The notes beneath the pieces were generated by a model, which was given only the letters and a program-made list of their open reading frames with translations, ran no database searches and was not told the origin of the DNA. From the NCBI RefSeq assembly GCF_001723605.1, contig NZ_CP017111.1:372001-436000 (forward strand): a stretch of 64,000 nucleotides of DNA, written 5' to 3'. The number at the start of each line of letters is the position of its first letter. The first letter of the stretch is position 1. Shown here piece by piece: positions 1 through 8,516 of the stretch. This stretch comes from Sulfurospirillum halorespirans DSM 13726. GTDB taxonomy: Bacteria; Campylobacterota; Campylobacteria; Campylobacterales; Sulfurospirillaceae. The position numbers were made by a program, and so were the translations under genes.

Positions 1-201
1 ATACAAAAAAATAGATTAGAGTTAATTTCTAACGATGAATTAATGAAATTATCTGAAAAGCTACTAAAAATGTCGAAAGAAGAGCTGGGTAGTCGAAAGA
101 TGAGTTATTGCTATGAATATATGATTGTGTTCCAAGAGATGAAAAATAGAGTGTTGACTCATAAAAATGCTGATGTAGCTTTAAATTTTTGTATGAATTG
201 A
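1..201 (+). CDS. C-terminal fragment of unknown protein
   Basis: The reading frame is open from the first base of the window and stops with TGA at 199-201, giving the last 66 residues of a protein whose start lies outside. The visible part is highly charged and helical in character (LMKLSEKLLKMSKEELGSRK) with no motif I recognise. No function is proposed. It is AT-rich compared with the genes that follow at 271-3202. It runs towards the leftward operon (yitT), so the two converge across a 69-base gap. Confidence 0.55.
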   Translation: MQKNRLELISNDELMKLSEKLLKMSKEELGSRKMSYCYEYMIVFQEMKNRVLTHKNADVALNFCMN

Positions 202-270
202 AATAATGAAAAAGTTCCTTGTGATATTTTTACAATTTTAAAAATATTCGTTTACTAACTCACAGTTTCT

Positions 271-1122
271 TTAGTCTCTTCCCAAAAACTCAGAAGCCTC
301 AGAAATGATCAAAAATGCTTCAGGGTCGTACTCACGGATGATGTCTTTAAGCAGTTGAATTTTTGAGATCTCAACCGAGAGCAAAATCATCGTCTTTGTC
401 TGCTTTTGATGGTGCAATCCTACACCTGTAAAAATCGTGCCGTGCTCTTCGATGCGCTCTCTGATCTGTTCGGTTAAGGCTTCCACATTATTGGAGACGA
501 TTTTCACGACTTTTTTAGAGGGACGACCGGTGAGGATGACATCGATGATCTTAGCCGTGACATACACCCCAATCATGCTGTAAAGCGCTTTTTTAAGGTC
601 TCCATAGACAAAAATATAGGCAAACATGATGGTCACATCGATGCTTAAGAGCACCTCTGAAGCTTTAAATTTACTCTTCATTGCGACGATTTCACCCACC
701 ACCGATGTGCTGCCTGTAGAGGAGCGTCCTTTGATGACCAAACCAACCCCCAGCCCGATAAAAATACCCCCAAAAACAGCGGCTAACAAAACGTCATCGG
801 TGAGTGGTTTTAGGTGTAGAAATTCTCGAAAAAGATCGGTAAAAAATGAGGTGGAAAGCATGGCGAGGAGGGTTTTAAAGGTGTACTGCTTTCCAAAATA
901 GATAAAGCCTAAAAGGATGAAGGGAACACTCACTAACATAATGAGCGTTCCAAGCGTGAGTGAGGTCACGATGTAGTGAAGAATCAGCGCGATACCAATG
1001 CCACCACCCGTGACCATATTGTTAGGCGATAAAAAGCAGACGACGGCAAACGCCATCGACATCGTGCCTAAAAGTACATAGACGTACTGGAGGAGGGCAA
1101 GGGAGCGTGAAGGCTGTTTCAT
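271..1122 (-). CDS. YitT family membrane protein (DUF161 + DUF2179)
   Basis: A 283-residue integral membrane protein. The first ~200 residues hold about five or six hydrophobic segments with the glycine-rich NNMVTGGGIGIAL stretch typical of the YitT/DUF161 family. The last ~70 residues (FTGVGLHHQKQTKTMI..., ending EASEFLGRD) match the soluble DUF2179 domain found at the C terminus of these proteins. The molecular function of the family is not settled; transport across the inner membrane is often assumed. Its ATG shares one base with the sppA stop codon (TAATG), so it is the last gene of the leftward mqnF-sppA-yitT operon and is probably translationally coupled. Confidence 0.85.
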   Translation of the reverse strand: MKQPSRSLALLQYVYVLLGTMSMAFAVVCFLSPNNMVTGGGIGIALILHYIVTSLTLGTLIMLVSVPFILLGFIYFGKQYTFKTLLAMLSTSFFTDLFREFLHLKPLTDDVLLAAVFGGIFIGLGVGLVIKGRSSTGSTSVVGEIVAMKSKFKASEVLLSIDVTIMFAYIFVYGDLKKALYSMIGVYVTAKIIDVILTGRPSKKVVKIVSNNVEALTEQIRERIEEHGTIFTGVGLHHQKQTKTMILLSVEISKIQLLKDIIREYDPEAFLIISEASEFLGRD

Positions 1123-1982
1123 TATTTAAGATACCCCATCAAATTAAAAATAGGCAATTTAGAGCTACTTTCTAATTTTTTCATCCATTTATCCATCGCA
1201 TCTGGTTTTTCCCAAACGGCTGATTTGACTTGGGCGAGCTCTTCGACCTTGTTTTTAGCATCTTGAATGGAACCCACTTCGTCGATGAGGTGTAGCCCCA
1301 GTGCTTTTCGGGCGATAAAAACTTGTGCGTTCGCAAATTCGTTTGGTTTTGCAAGATTAAGCCCACGTGCGGTTGCCACATCGGTGATAAAAAGCGTGTA
1401 CGCATCATCGATCAGCTCTTTAAGCGCACCTCGCTCTTTGGGTGTCCATTCACGTGTAAACGTTCCCATCTGTTTGTACTCACCCGCGGTAATGATCTGC
1501 TCTGAGATACCCAGTTTTTTAGCCAACTCTGCCACGTTAGGCGCTTGGAAAAGCACACCGATGGAGCCTACAAACGCCCCTGGATTGGCAATGATGTGGT
1601 TTGCCCAGATGGAAGCGTAGTAACTTCCACTGGTCATACTTCCTGCGGCATACGCCACGACAGGTTTGTGTACGCTCAAACGTTTCACTGCCATAGAAAG
1701 CTCGATGGAAGGCGCTAAAGCACCACCAGGAGAGTCTACATGTAAAAGCACTCCTTTGATGTGTTCGTCTTTGTCCGCTTTATCGATGTTCTCTAAAATC
1801 TCTTCAATGTTTAAAATCTCACCCTCAATTTTGACAACTGCAAGATTGGGATTGTTCAGCTCTTCTTGGGAACCAAAAATGAGCACCAAAAGCAGTATAA
1901 AAAGCATCGCTTTGAAGTGGTTTTGGATGTAGCCCAAAACGGCGCCTATCCAGATAAAAGGTTTTTTAATCAGGTCTAGCAT
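1122..1982 (-). CDS. sppA: Signal peptide peptidase SppA (S49)
   Basis: A 286-residue short-form SppA, an inner-membrane serine protease that degrades cleaved signal peptides. There is one N-terminal membrane anchor at about residues 24-38. The fold core follows: VDSPGG near 83-88, then the nucleophile region MTSGSYY (predicted nucleophile Ser118), and the general-base lysine in AGEYKQMG (Lys170). Length fits the single-domain S49 enzymes (Bacillus SppA, Campylobacter Cj0068/PspA) rather than the double-length E. coli SppA. Its start overlaps the end of mqnF by 7 bases. The same neighbour order is known in Campylobacter jejuni. Confidence 0.9.
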   Translation of the reverse strand: MLDLIKKPFIWIGAVLGYIQNHFKAMLFILLLVLIFGSQEELNNPNLAVVKIEGEILNIEEILENIDKADKDEHIKGVLLHVDSPGGALAPSIELSMAVKRLSVHKPVVAYAAGSMTSGSYYASIWANHIIANPGAFVGSIGVLFQAPNVAELAKKLGISEQIITAGEYKQMGTFTREWTPKERGALKELIDDAYTLFITDVATARGLNLAKPNEFANAQVFIARKALGLHLIDEVGSIQDAKNKVEELAQVKSAVWEKPDAMDKWMKKLESSSKLPIFNLMGYLK

Positions 1983-3202
1983 GGTTGTTCTCCGTCAATA
2001 AAAGTTAAATGGGTTTGGTGCGTGTGCAAGATGAGCTGTAAAGCCACGTCTTCTTTTTCGCACGCTTGGGGCAAGGTTGCCACGATAAGATCAGCATAAC
2101 GCTCTTTCTCAAGTACGCCACACGGCAGTTGCAACGCTTTGGCAGCGTTACATGTAACACTTTGTAGAAGCATTTTAGCTAAGCTTGAAAGCTCACATTC
2201 AGCATGCATCATTAAGGCAGAGCGCATCTCATCCCAAAGGCTGAGTGAAATATTGGAGCTTAGTCCATCGGTTCCTAACGTGAGATTGATGTTCTGGTGT
2301 TGCACCGCTTCAAGATCGAGTTTGCCTACACCTAAAAGTCGGTTGGAAACGGGGCAATGCGTCAAGGTCGCTTTTTGCTCAGCAATAATTTCTAACTCGT
2401 TTTGTGTTGCTTGTACCGCGTGGGTGAAAAGTGTCGGATTTTGCGAAAAGAGTTCAAGAAATTCAACGCTAGAACACATCGGTTTGGCGTGAGGGTTAAA
2501 CGCACTAAAAAACGTTTCAAAATCGCCCTTTCCTTCATCGATCCACGCACGCTCCGCAGCACTTTCCATAAAATGAGTGGAGACCACACACTGCTCTTCA
2601 CGAGCAATTTGAAGCGCTTTTTTTGCCAAAATCGGGTGCGTTGAGTAAGGCGAATGCACCGAAACCGCAGGGATAAAACGTTTACATGTAAACGCTTTGG
2701 AGGCTTCAAGGCGTCCTCTAAAATCCCCATACATCGCGTCTACGGCACTGGGAACGGAGCCCAAGACTTCATTGAAATAAACCACACGTTGGGGTGTTGC
2801 AGCGCACGCTTCCAAATCAGCGCCAAAACTACTGATCGCACCCAAGGTGGTGGTTCCGCGTTTAAGCATTTCTTGGAGTTTACATGTAATGAGTTCCGTT
2901 GTTGCAAGCGCACTCAGTTCTTCTCTGTGCTTAATGACAGAGCGAAGCCACGGGATAAAATCGCCATAGCGAAGCATGCTTTGATTGGCACTAAATTCGA
3001 GGTGAACATGGCTATTGATGAGACCCGGCAAAATAACACTGTTTTTAGGGGTTTCGATTACGGTAACATTGGGGTGTTTGGCTTTAAGCTCCGCACTTTT
3101 TCCCACTTCGAGAATCGTTGCATCAAACACGACAGCGCCCTCTTCAATGATCTCAAAATCTTCGTTACATGTAAGTACAAAATCGGCAGTTATTAACGTC
3201 AC
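1976..3202 (-). CDS. mqnF: Aminofutalosine deaminase-type amidohydrolase
   Basis: A 408-residue amidohydrolase-superfamily enzyme with the metal-binding signature HVHLEF (His65, His67), later STHFMES, THCPVSN and the GTDGLSSN aspartate motif. Campylobacterota make menaquinone through futalosine, and this family (syntenic with Cj0067) deaminates 6-amino-6-deoxyfutalosine. The assignment rests on family resemblance and synteny with aroQ and sppA; a related chlorohydrolase-like deaminase cannot be excluded. The start is GTG at 3202 preceded by AAAGGAA. It is the first gene of a leftward operon, divergent from aroQ. The coding sequence carries four exact copies of the TTACATGTAA palindrome, the densest cluster in the window. 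Confidence 0.72.
   Translation of the reverse strand: MTLITADFVLTCNEDFEIIEEGAVVFDATILEVGKSAELKAKHPNVTVIETPKNSVILPGLINSHVHLEFSANQSMLRYGDFIPWLRSVIKHREELSALATTELITCKLQEMLKRGTTTLGAISSFGADLEACAATPQRVVYFNEVLGSVPSAVDAMYGDFRGRLEASKAFTCKRFIPAVSVHSPYSTHPILAKKALQIAREEQCVVSTHFMESAAERAWIDEGKGDFETFFSAFNPHAKPMCSSVEFLELFSQNPTLFTHAVQATQNELEIIAEQKATLTHCPVSNRLLGVGKLDLEAVQHQNINLTLGTDGLSSNISLSLWDEMRSALMMHAECELSSLAKMLLQSVTCNAAKALQLPCGVLEKERYADLIVATLPQACEKEDVALQLILHTHQTHLTFIDGEQPC
2148..3174. repeat. TTACATGTAA palindrome, four-copy cluster (21 in window)
   Basis: Four exact copies lie in mqnF at 2148, 2682, 2880 and 3165. Further exact cores start at 12167, 12870, 16152, 16540, 17144, 20597, 22001, 22191, 29475, 30188, 30359, 32553, 43449, 44500, 44811, 57527 and 59569. 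One-mismatch copies occur near 4362, 4859, 5111, 6799, 20833, 31541, 47931 and 49693. Most extend to TTTACATGTAAA. They fall inside genes (read as FTCK or LHVK) and between genes, on no preferred strand because the motif is its own complement. Copies were found by eye, so a few may be missed. Confidence 0.85.
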
Positions 3203-3282
3203 TTTTTTCCTTTGGCTAAACGTTTGAAAGAGTGATTTTCAAACGAAAAATTCGTGTAATTGTATCCTAAACTAACCACTGA

Positions 3283-3288
3283 TATAAT
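3283..3288 (+). promoter_or_regulatory. Candidate -10 box of the aroQ operon
   Basis: A perfect TATAAT lies about 30 bases upstream of the aroQ start, in the 115-base gap between the divergent mqnF and aroQ genes. No convincing TTGACA-like -35 box is seen at the right distance. This is usual for Campylobacterota vegetative promoters, which rely on an extended or AT-rich upstream region. Confidence 0.55.
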
Positions 3289-3317
3289 AAGAGTAAATTT
3301 TAAACAAAAGGTAACTC

Positions 3318-3803
3318 ATGAAAATTGTCGTGATTCAAGGTCCAAATCTTAATATGCTCAGTCACAGAGAGCAAACCATCTACGGTGGCATGAAACTTGA
3401 AGAGATTCACTCTCAAATGGAGACGGTCGCCAAACAAAATGGTTTTGAAATCGAATTTTTTCAATCCAATTTAGAGGGCGAAATCGTTGATCGTATCCAA
3501 GAGTGTTTAGGCGATGCCGATGGTATCATCATCAACCCAGCAGCGTACACACACAGTTCTATCGCGATTCGTGACGCGATTAGCGCGGTTGCTTTGCCTG
3601 CGATTGAAGTGCATATTAGCAACATCTACCGACGTGAAGAGTTTCGTCAAAAAAGTATGACCGCTGCGGTTTGTACCGGTCAAATCAGTGGTTTTGGACC
3701 GTTTGGTTACCACCTTGCGATGATTTCGATGATGCAAATGCTAGGCGAGCTTGACGCACTTCGCAAAGCACAAGCCGCACAACAACAAGTCACAAAAGCG
3801 TAA
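3318..3803 (+). CDS. aroQ: 3-Dehydroquinate dehydratase, type II
   Basis: A 161-residue type II dehydroquinase of the shikimate pathway, converting 3-dehydroquinate to 3-dehydroshikimate; the family works as a dodecamer in the cytosol. Landmarks are the N-terminal [13 protein letters not shown], the YGG of the flexible lid with its catalytic tyrosine, NPAAYTHSS, and [13 protein letters not shown] with the catalytic histidine and substrate-binding arginines. Length is normal plus a short alanine/glutamine-rich tail. It opens a rightward operon with a good ribosome site (AAAGGTAACTC); the next gene starts two bases after its stop. The placement matches Campylobacter Cj0066c. Confidence 0.95.
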   Translation: MKIVVIQGPNLNMLSHREQTIYGGMKLEEIHSQMETVAKQNGFEIEFFQSNLEGEIVDRIQECLGDADGIIINPAAYTHSSIAIRDAISAVALPAIEVHISNIYRREEFRQKSMTAAVCTGQISGFGPFGYHLAMISMMQMLGELDALRKAQAAQQQVTKA

Positions 3804-3804
3804 G

Positions 3805-4833
3805 ATGAACTACATTCTCCAAGATGAAAATGCGCTTTATTACGAATGCGGGTTTTCATGCGATCATGCGGTTTTTTTAAAACTAGGCAGTGAAGCTTTT
3901 TTTATCACCGATGCCCGTTATACAACAGAAGCCTCAGAGATCATCCAAAATGCAACTGTTTTAGAAGGCGATAGACGCGATTTGCTCAAAACAGCGCGTC
4001 TGTTGATTCGAAAAAGTGGCATCACAACGCTTGCGTATAACCCCGCCGAATGGAATGTGGAAGCGTACGCAAGACTGAGTGAAAAGCTGAGCATCAACCT
4101 TCAAAAAAAACCTAATTTTTCGCAACAAAAACGCATCATCAAAAGTGACGCTGAGCTTGAAATACTCAAAAAGGCGGCACTGTTTGGACGCGATGCGTTT
4201 ACCCATTTTGGAGAATTTTTAAAACAACATGGTGAAGGGATGGATGAAAAACGTGCCTTCTTTGAAGCCGAAGCGATTTTAAAACGCCATGGCGAATTGG
4301 GGCTTAGTTTTGAGCCGATTATCGCCCTTGGAGCGAACGCTGCGAAACCACATGCACTGCCTACATGTAAAACGCTTCAAAAGGGTGAACTCGTGCTTTT
4401 AGATGCAGGCGTGAAGTATCAGCGTTACTGTTCTGATCGTACACGAACGAGCTTTTTTGATGAAGGGTTCAACTTTGAAAAAGAGCAGCGCTTCAATGAG
4501 GCTTTGAAACAGAAAGTTTATGATACAGTGCTGTGTGCTCAAGAAGCGGCGCTGAAAACGGTCAAAATCGGTGTTAAAGCCAAAGAGATCGACAAAGCAG
4601 CGCGCGATGTGATCGACAAAGCAGGATTTGGACAGTATTTTATTCACTCCACGGGGCATGGTGTCGGCCTTGATATTCATGAACTTCCTGTCATTAGTGC
4701 GCGTTCAGAAACCATCATCGAAGAGAATATGGTCTTTACCATAGAGCCTGGGATTTATTTGCCAGAGCAATTTGGCGTTAGAATCGAAGATACGATTATT
4801 GTGAGAAATAGCGGCGCTGAGGTTATGGGGTGA
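3805..4833 (+). CDS. pepQ: M24 family aminopeptidase (Xaa-Pro type)
   Basis: A 342-residue creatinase/prolidase-fold metallopeptidase predicted to remove N-terminal residues before proline. The N-terminal non-catalytic domain spans roughly 1-110. The catalytic domain shows the five dimetal ligands: two aspartates in LLDAGVKYQRYCSDRTRT, the histidine in STGHGVGLDIHELP, and glutamates in FTIEPGIY and GVRIEDT. I chose the ATG at 3805 rather than an upstream in-frame start at 3751, because 3805 follows the aroQ stop and yields the usual family N terminus (MNYILQDENALYY). The end overlaps the folK GTG start by four bases. Substrate preference cannot be read from sequence. Confidence 0.85.
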   Translation: MNYILQDENALYYECGFSCDHAVFLKLGSEAFFITDARYTTEASEIIQNATVLEGDRRDLLKTARLLIRKSGITTLAYNPAEWNVEAYARLSEKLSINLQKKPNFSQQKRIIKSDAELEILKKAALFGRDAFTHFGEFLKQHGEGMDEKRAFFEAEAILKRHGELGLSFEPIIALGANAAKPHALPTCKTLQKGELVLLDAGVKYQRYCSDRTRTSFFDEGFNFEKEQRFNEALKQKVYDTVLCAQEAALKTVKIGVKAKEIDKAARDVIDKAGFGQYFIHSTGHGVGLDIHELPVISARSETIIEENMVFTIEPGIYLPEQFGVRIEDTIIVRNSGAEVMG

Positions 4834-5297
4834 AGTTAGAACGCATTCGATTTTTTCCTACATGTAAACGAGCCAAACCTCATTTTTCGCACCGAGCCGT
4901 CATTGGACTTGGCGGCAATCAAGGCGATGTTAAAAAGCGTTTTGTCAAACTCTACCGTATATTTTTAAACGATTCACGTTTTTATATACAGAAAAGCTCC
5001 ATGGTGTTTCAAAATCCACCGTTTGGCTATCTCGATCAGCCCGATTTTTACAATGCTATCATCGTATTGCAAACATCTCTACGTGCAAAAGCATTGCTCA
5101 AAGTGCTTTTACATGTAGAGCATATTTTTGGGCGTGTCAGACTCTTTAAAAATGGACCAAGAACGCTGGATTTAGATATAATATTTTTCGATAATCAAAA
5201 GATCCATCAGCCTAACTTAATCGTCCCCCACCCTAAATGGTCGGAGCGTGCATCGGTTATCGTTCCACTCTTTACGCTAAAAAGTTTTAAAGGATAG
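4830..5297 (+). CDS. folK: Folate HPPK (FolK)
   Basis: A 155-residue 2-amino-4-hydroxy-6-hydroxymethyldihydropteridine pyrophosphokinase, which transfers pyrophosphate from ATP to the pterin in folate synthesis. The GLGGNQGDVKKRF start of the domain, the YNAIIVLQT strand and the signature GPRTLDLDIIFFDN are all present. About 28 basic residues precede the usual N terminus, so translation might begin later than the annotated GTG at 4830; that GTG overlaps the preceding stop (GTGA) and is the natural coupled start. The stop is followed two bases later by the flhF GTG. Synteny with Campylobacter Cj0065c supports the call. Confidence 0.9.
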   Translation: MKLERIRFFPTCKRAKPHFSHRAVIGLGGNQGDVKKRFVKLYRIFLNDSRFYIQKSSMVFQNPPFGYLDQPDFYNAIIVLQTSLRAKALLKVLLHVEHIFGRVRLFKNGPRTLDLDIIFFDNQKIHQPNLIVPHPKWSERASVIVPLFTLKSFKG

Positions 5298-5299
5298 AG

Positions 5300-6580
5300 G
5301 TGAAATTTCATACGTTTAGTGGTGAAACACCAGCAGAAGCGCTCAAACAAGCTCAACAAGACTGCGGTGAAAATGCACTTGTGATAAGTACCAAACAGAT
5401 TCGCAAAAAGACGATTAGCACTTCCGCACTCTATGAAGTGGTCGTTGCCGTCGAAGAAGATCAACCCACTCCAATTCCTAAAAAACCAGAACCACGAGCT
5501 GAGAATAAATACAAAAGTGGCGAAGATGTGCTTTTTAGCCTCTCTGAAGCGGCCAAACAGATCTCACAAATTGCGCAAGCCACAGGTGACATGGGTGGCT
5601 CAAACGCTTCAAAGCAAGCAGAGAGAACTCAAAACAGCGAAGGTATTGGTGAGATCAAATGCGAAATCAATAAACTGGCCGATAAAATCAAACTCATCCA
5701 AGAGATGTTCTGGGAAGAGCGAGCACCGCATCGCAATAATTTAGCGATTCCCTCTGAATTTTCAGAGATTTATAAACTCGCTAAAACCAGCGGCATGGGC
5801 GAAGATCATTTAGAAAATATCATGAATCTCACCTTAGAGCATATGCCCGTACGTATGAAAAATAGCTCAGAGACGATCAAACGCTATTTTCAAGTGTTAC
5901 TTCGCAAACTCATTCCCGTACGCATGGAAGCGGAACTGCCTAAAGGCAATAAGCGTGTGATGATGTTTGTGGGACCTACGGGTGTGGGAAAAACAACCAC
6001 GATTGCCAAGCTTGCAGCTCGTTACTCGTATATTCAAGAAAAGCGTGCGAAAGTAGGCATTATTACGCTTGATACGTATAGAATTGGCGCAGTTGAACAA
6101 CTTTTTCAGTATGCGAAGATGATGCGCTTACCCATCGAAGATGTGGTTGATCCGAGTGACTTTAACAATGCGCTTTCTTCTTTAAGTCATTGTGACGTGA
6201 TTTTGATTGATACGGTAGGAAGTTCACAGTACGATAAAGATAAACTGATTAAGCTCAATAAGTTTCTGCAAAGCTCGCAATTACAAATCGATGTTAATTT
6301 AGTACTCTCTGCAGGAAGTAAGCTGGAAGACCTCAAAGAGATCTACAAAAATTTCTCTTTTTTAGACATTGATACGCTTATTTTTACAAAATTTGATGAA
6401 ACGAAGGTTTTTGGAACGATATTTTCTTTGATTTACGATATTGACAAACCCGTAAGTTATTTTTCCATTGGTCAAGAGGTTCCCGATGATATTGTCCCCG
6501 CATCGAGCGACTTTTTGGTTGAATGTATTTTAGATGGCTTTGAGAAAAAAAGAGGTGAACATGGAAACGCAGGCAAATAA
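5300..6580 (+). CDS. flhF: Flagellar SRP-like GTPase FlhF
   Basis: A 426-residue SRP-family GTPase that sets flagellar placement and number at the pole and is needed for sigma-54 flagellar gene expression in Campylobacter. The order is a variable basic N-terminal B domain (about 1-140), a helical N domain, then the G domain: GPTGVGKTTTIAKLAARY (about 223-240), DTYRIGAVEQL, DTVGSSQYD in place of the usual DTAGR, and TKFDET. The GTG start at 5300 follows the folK stop directly. The end overlaps flhG by 20 bases, indicating coupled production of the GTPase and its regulator. Confidence 0.95.
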   Translation: MKFHTFSGETPAEALKQAQQDCGENALVISTKQIRKKTISTSALYEVVVAVEEDQPTPIPKKPEPRAENKYKSGEDVLFSLSEAAKQISQIAQATGDMGGSNASKQAERTQNSEGIGEIKCEINKLADKIKLIQEMFWEERAPHRNNLAIPSEFSEIYKLAKTSGMGEDHLENIMNLTLEHMPVRMKNSSETIKRYFQVLLRKLIPVRMEAELPKGNKRVMMFVGPTGVGKTTTIAKLAARYSYIQEKRAKVGIITLDTYRIGAVEQLFQYAKMMRLPIEDVVDPSDFNNALSSLSHCDVILIDTVGSSQYDKDKLIKLNKFLQSSQLQIDVNLVLSAGSKLEDLKEIYKNFSFLDIDTLIFTKFDETKVFGTIFSLIYDIDKPVSYFSIGQEVPDDIVPASSDFLVECILDGFEKKRGEHGNAGK

Positions 6581-7433
6581 GCTCCAAGAACTGGTCGGCG
6601 CAGCTTCTGCCAAAGAGCATAGCCATACGAAATATATCGCCATTACCAGTGGTAAAGGCGGTGTGGGTAAAAGTACGGTCAGTGCCAATATGGCAAATAT
6701 TCTCGCGAATAATGGCTACAAAGTAGGGCTCTTTGATGCTGATATTGGACTCGCAAACCTTGATGTCATTCTTAATGTTCGGATTGATAAAAATATTTTA
6801 CATGTACTTAAAGGCGAGTGTACCCTTGCAGATGTGATTGTCCCTATTAAAAAGAATTTGTTGCTCATTCCAGGTGAAAGCGGTGATGAGATCTTAAAAT
6901 ACTCTGAGCAGTTTTTGTTTGAACGCTTTTTAGAAGAGACCAAAGTGCTCAACGATCTTGATTTTATGATCATCGATACAGGAGCGGGAATTGGCGGACA
7001 TATTCAGCTCTTTTTAGAAGCCGCCGATGAGGTCATCGTAGTTACTGTGCCTGATCCTGCAGCGATTACCGATGCGTACGCAACGATTAAGATCACCAGT
7101 AAAACGCAATCTAGCATTCATGTTATTTTAAATATGACCAAAAGTGAGAAAGAGGCGCAACTGATTTTTGATAAGATCAATAAAGTCGCTATGGCCAATA
7201 TTGGCAATGGTTTGAAGCTCAATTTAATTGGCAAATTGCCTGAGGATAAACTCATCTCAAAAAGCATCAAACAGCGCACACTCTTTACCAATGATGCGCC
7301 TAATTCTTTAGCATCTTTGGATATGAAACGCATCGTCAACAATTTAGTCTACAAATTGGAACGAAAAGTGCTTAAAAGTGATACGAATAAGAGCTTCGGA
7401 AGCTTCTTTAAGCGTATTATTGAGCAATTTTAG
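6561..7433 (+). CDS. flhG: MinD-like ATPase FlhG (YlxH)
   Basis: A 290-residue deviant-Walker ATPase that counts flagella by acting on FlhF; in Campylobacter it also influences division-site placement. SGKGGVGKST at about residues 29-38 is the deviant Walker A motif, followed by DADIGLANLDV (switch I) and IDTGAGIG (switch II). The C terminus is hydrophobic/amphipathic, as expected for a membrane-targeting sequence. I prefer the ATG at 6561 (METQANKLQEL, preceded by AGAGGTGAAC) over an in-frame start at 6534 that lacks a ribosome site. It overlaps the flhF end by 20 bases. Confidence 0.93.
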   Translation: METQANKLQELVGAASAKEHSHTKYIAITSGKGGVGKSTVSANMANILANNGYKVGLFDADIGLANLDVILNVRIDKNILHVLKGECTLADVIVPIKKNLLLIPGESGDEILKYSEQFLFERFLEETKVLNDLDFMIIDTGAGIGGHIQLFLEAADEVIVVTVPDPAAITDAYATIKITSKTQSSIHVILNMTKSEKEAQLIFDKINKVAMANIGNGLKLNLIGKLPEDKLISKSIKQRTLFTNDAPNSLASLDMKRIVNNLVYKLERKVLKSDTNKSFGSFFKRIIEQF

Positions 7434-7456
7434 ATACATTTTGTAAAGGCGTTTAT

Positions 7457-7831
7457 ATGGTCAAATCAGAAAATTTCATCTATTTTTTCACCATCTGTGG
7501 TTTTTTTATAGGGTTGATGTTTTCGATACTGAATTTTTCAGAGCCAGAAGAGATACTCTTTTACACGTTAGAGATAACGCTGTTTTTCTATCTCATTATC
7601 CATGTGGCTGTGATGAATTTCTTTGATTTTGATCGTATGGCGACGTTTATTTTCGATAAAAAAGATCACGAAAATATTGGCGATTATTTTATTCAAGAGC
7701 TTGAAAACAGAGAAAAAGTGATGGATAGTCTCTTAGCAAGCATTGATAATATGAACCAGCACTATGATAAGATCATGAAAGGCTCAACGGAGAGTAATGA
7801 ATCCTACACTACTAAAAAAGCAGCAGCCTAA
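7457..7831 (+). CDS. Small two-helix membrane protein (Cj0062c-like)
   Basis: A 124-residue protein with two membrane helices near residues 8-25 and 33-53 and a cytoplasmic acidic tail (QELENREKVMDSLLASIDNMNQHYDKIMKG). It sits between flhG and fliA, the position held in Campylobacter by the integral membrane protein Cj0062c, and its end overlaps fliA by 35 bases. Function is unknown; its location suggests a role tied to flagellar biogenesis or sigma-28 control, which is inference only. Confidence 0.75.
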   Translation: MVKSENFIYFFTICGFFIGLMFSILNFSEPEEILFYTLEITLFFYLIIHVAVMNFFDFDRMATFIFDKKDHENIGDYFIQELENREKVMDSLLASIDNMNQHYDKIMKGSTESNESYTTKKAAA

Positions 7832-8516
7832 TCCTTACAGTCAAAATATTAAAAAAGAGCAAGATGAACTTGTCTTGCAATACCTTCCTGCCGTGCGTGC
7901 TATGGCATATCGCCTTCGCGAAAGACTTCCCGCATCCGTTGATGTCAATGATCTGATTTCCATTGGAACCGAGGAGATGATCAAACTTTCCCGCCGTTAC
8001 GATAAAGATCAAAATGACTCTTTTTGGGGTTATGGTAAAAAACGAGTCTACGGTTCAATGCTCGATTTTTTACGCTCTTTAGATACGATGAGCCGAGCCA
8101 ATAGACGCCTCATCAAAATGGTCGATCATGAAATCACCGCCTATTTGGGCGAGCATGGAAATGAGCCAGATGATGCTTACTTAGCGCAACTTTTAAATGA
8201 AGATATTGAAAAAATAGCAGAAGCAAGAAATAGTGCTATGATAGTCTCTATCATGTCACTTAATGAGCAGATCACCATCCTCTCAGGTGAAGATACGGCA
8301 CAAAGAGTGGAAAAAGATGAGCTGATGGAGATGGTGCAAAGCATCCTTACAACCTTTAATGAGAGAGAACAGATGATCATTCAACTCTACTATTTTGAAG
8401 AGCTCAACCTTAAAGAGATCAGTGAAATTTTGGATATTAGTGAATCACGGATTTCTCAAATTCATAAAAAACTTTTGGTAAAGATCAAAGAACAGTTGGG
8501 AATCAATCATGGCTGA
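7797..8516 (+). CDS. fliA: Flagellar sigma factor sigma-28
   Basis: A 239-residue sigma-28 that directs RNA polymerase to late flagellar promoters. Region 2 is seen in LVLQYLPAVRAMAYRLRERLPASVDVNDLISIGTEE and the GKKRVYGSMLDFLRS segment; region 4 in NEREQMIIQLYYFEELNLKEISEILDISESRISQIHKK, a helix-turn-helix. The ATG lies inside the previous gene, and the end overlaps the fliM start by 8 bases, so the gene is embedded in a tightly packed operon. FlgM-dependent inhibition is expected from the family; no flgM is visible here. Confidence 0.95.
   Translation: MNPTLLKKQQPNPYSQNIKKEQDELVLQYLPAVRAMAYRLRERLPASVDVNDLISIGTEEMIKLSRRYDKDQNDSFWGYGKKRVYGSMLDFLRSLDTMSRANRRLIKMVDHEITAYLGEHGNEPDDAYLAQLLNEDIEKIAEARNSAMIVSIMSLNEQITILSGEDTAQRVEKDELMEMVQSILTTFNEREQMIIQLYYFEELNLKEISEILDISESRISQIHKKLLVKIKEQLGINHG

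Noticed and set aside
626-901. ORF on the + strand over yitT
   Set aside because: It lies wholly antisense to a well-supported gene and has no recognisable protein features.
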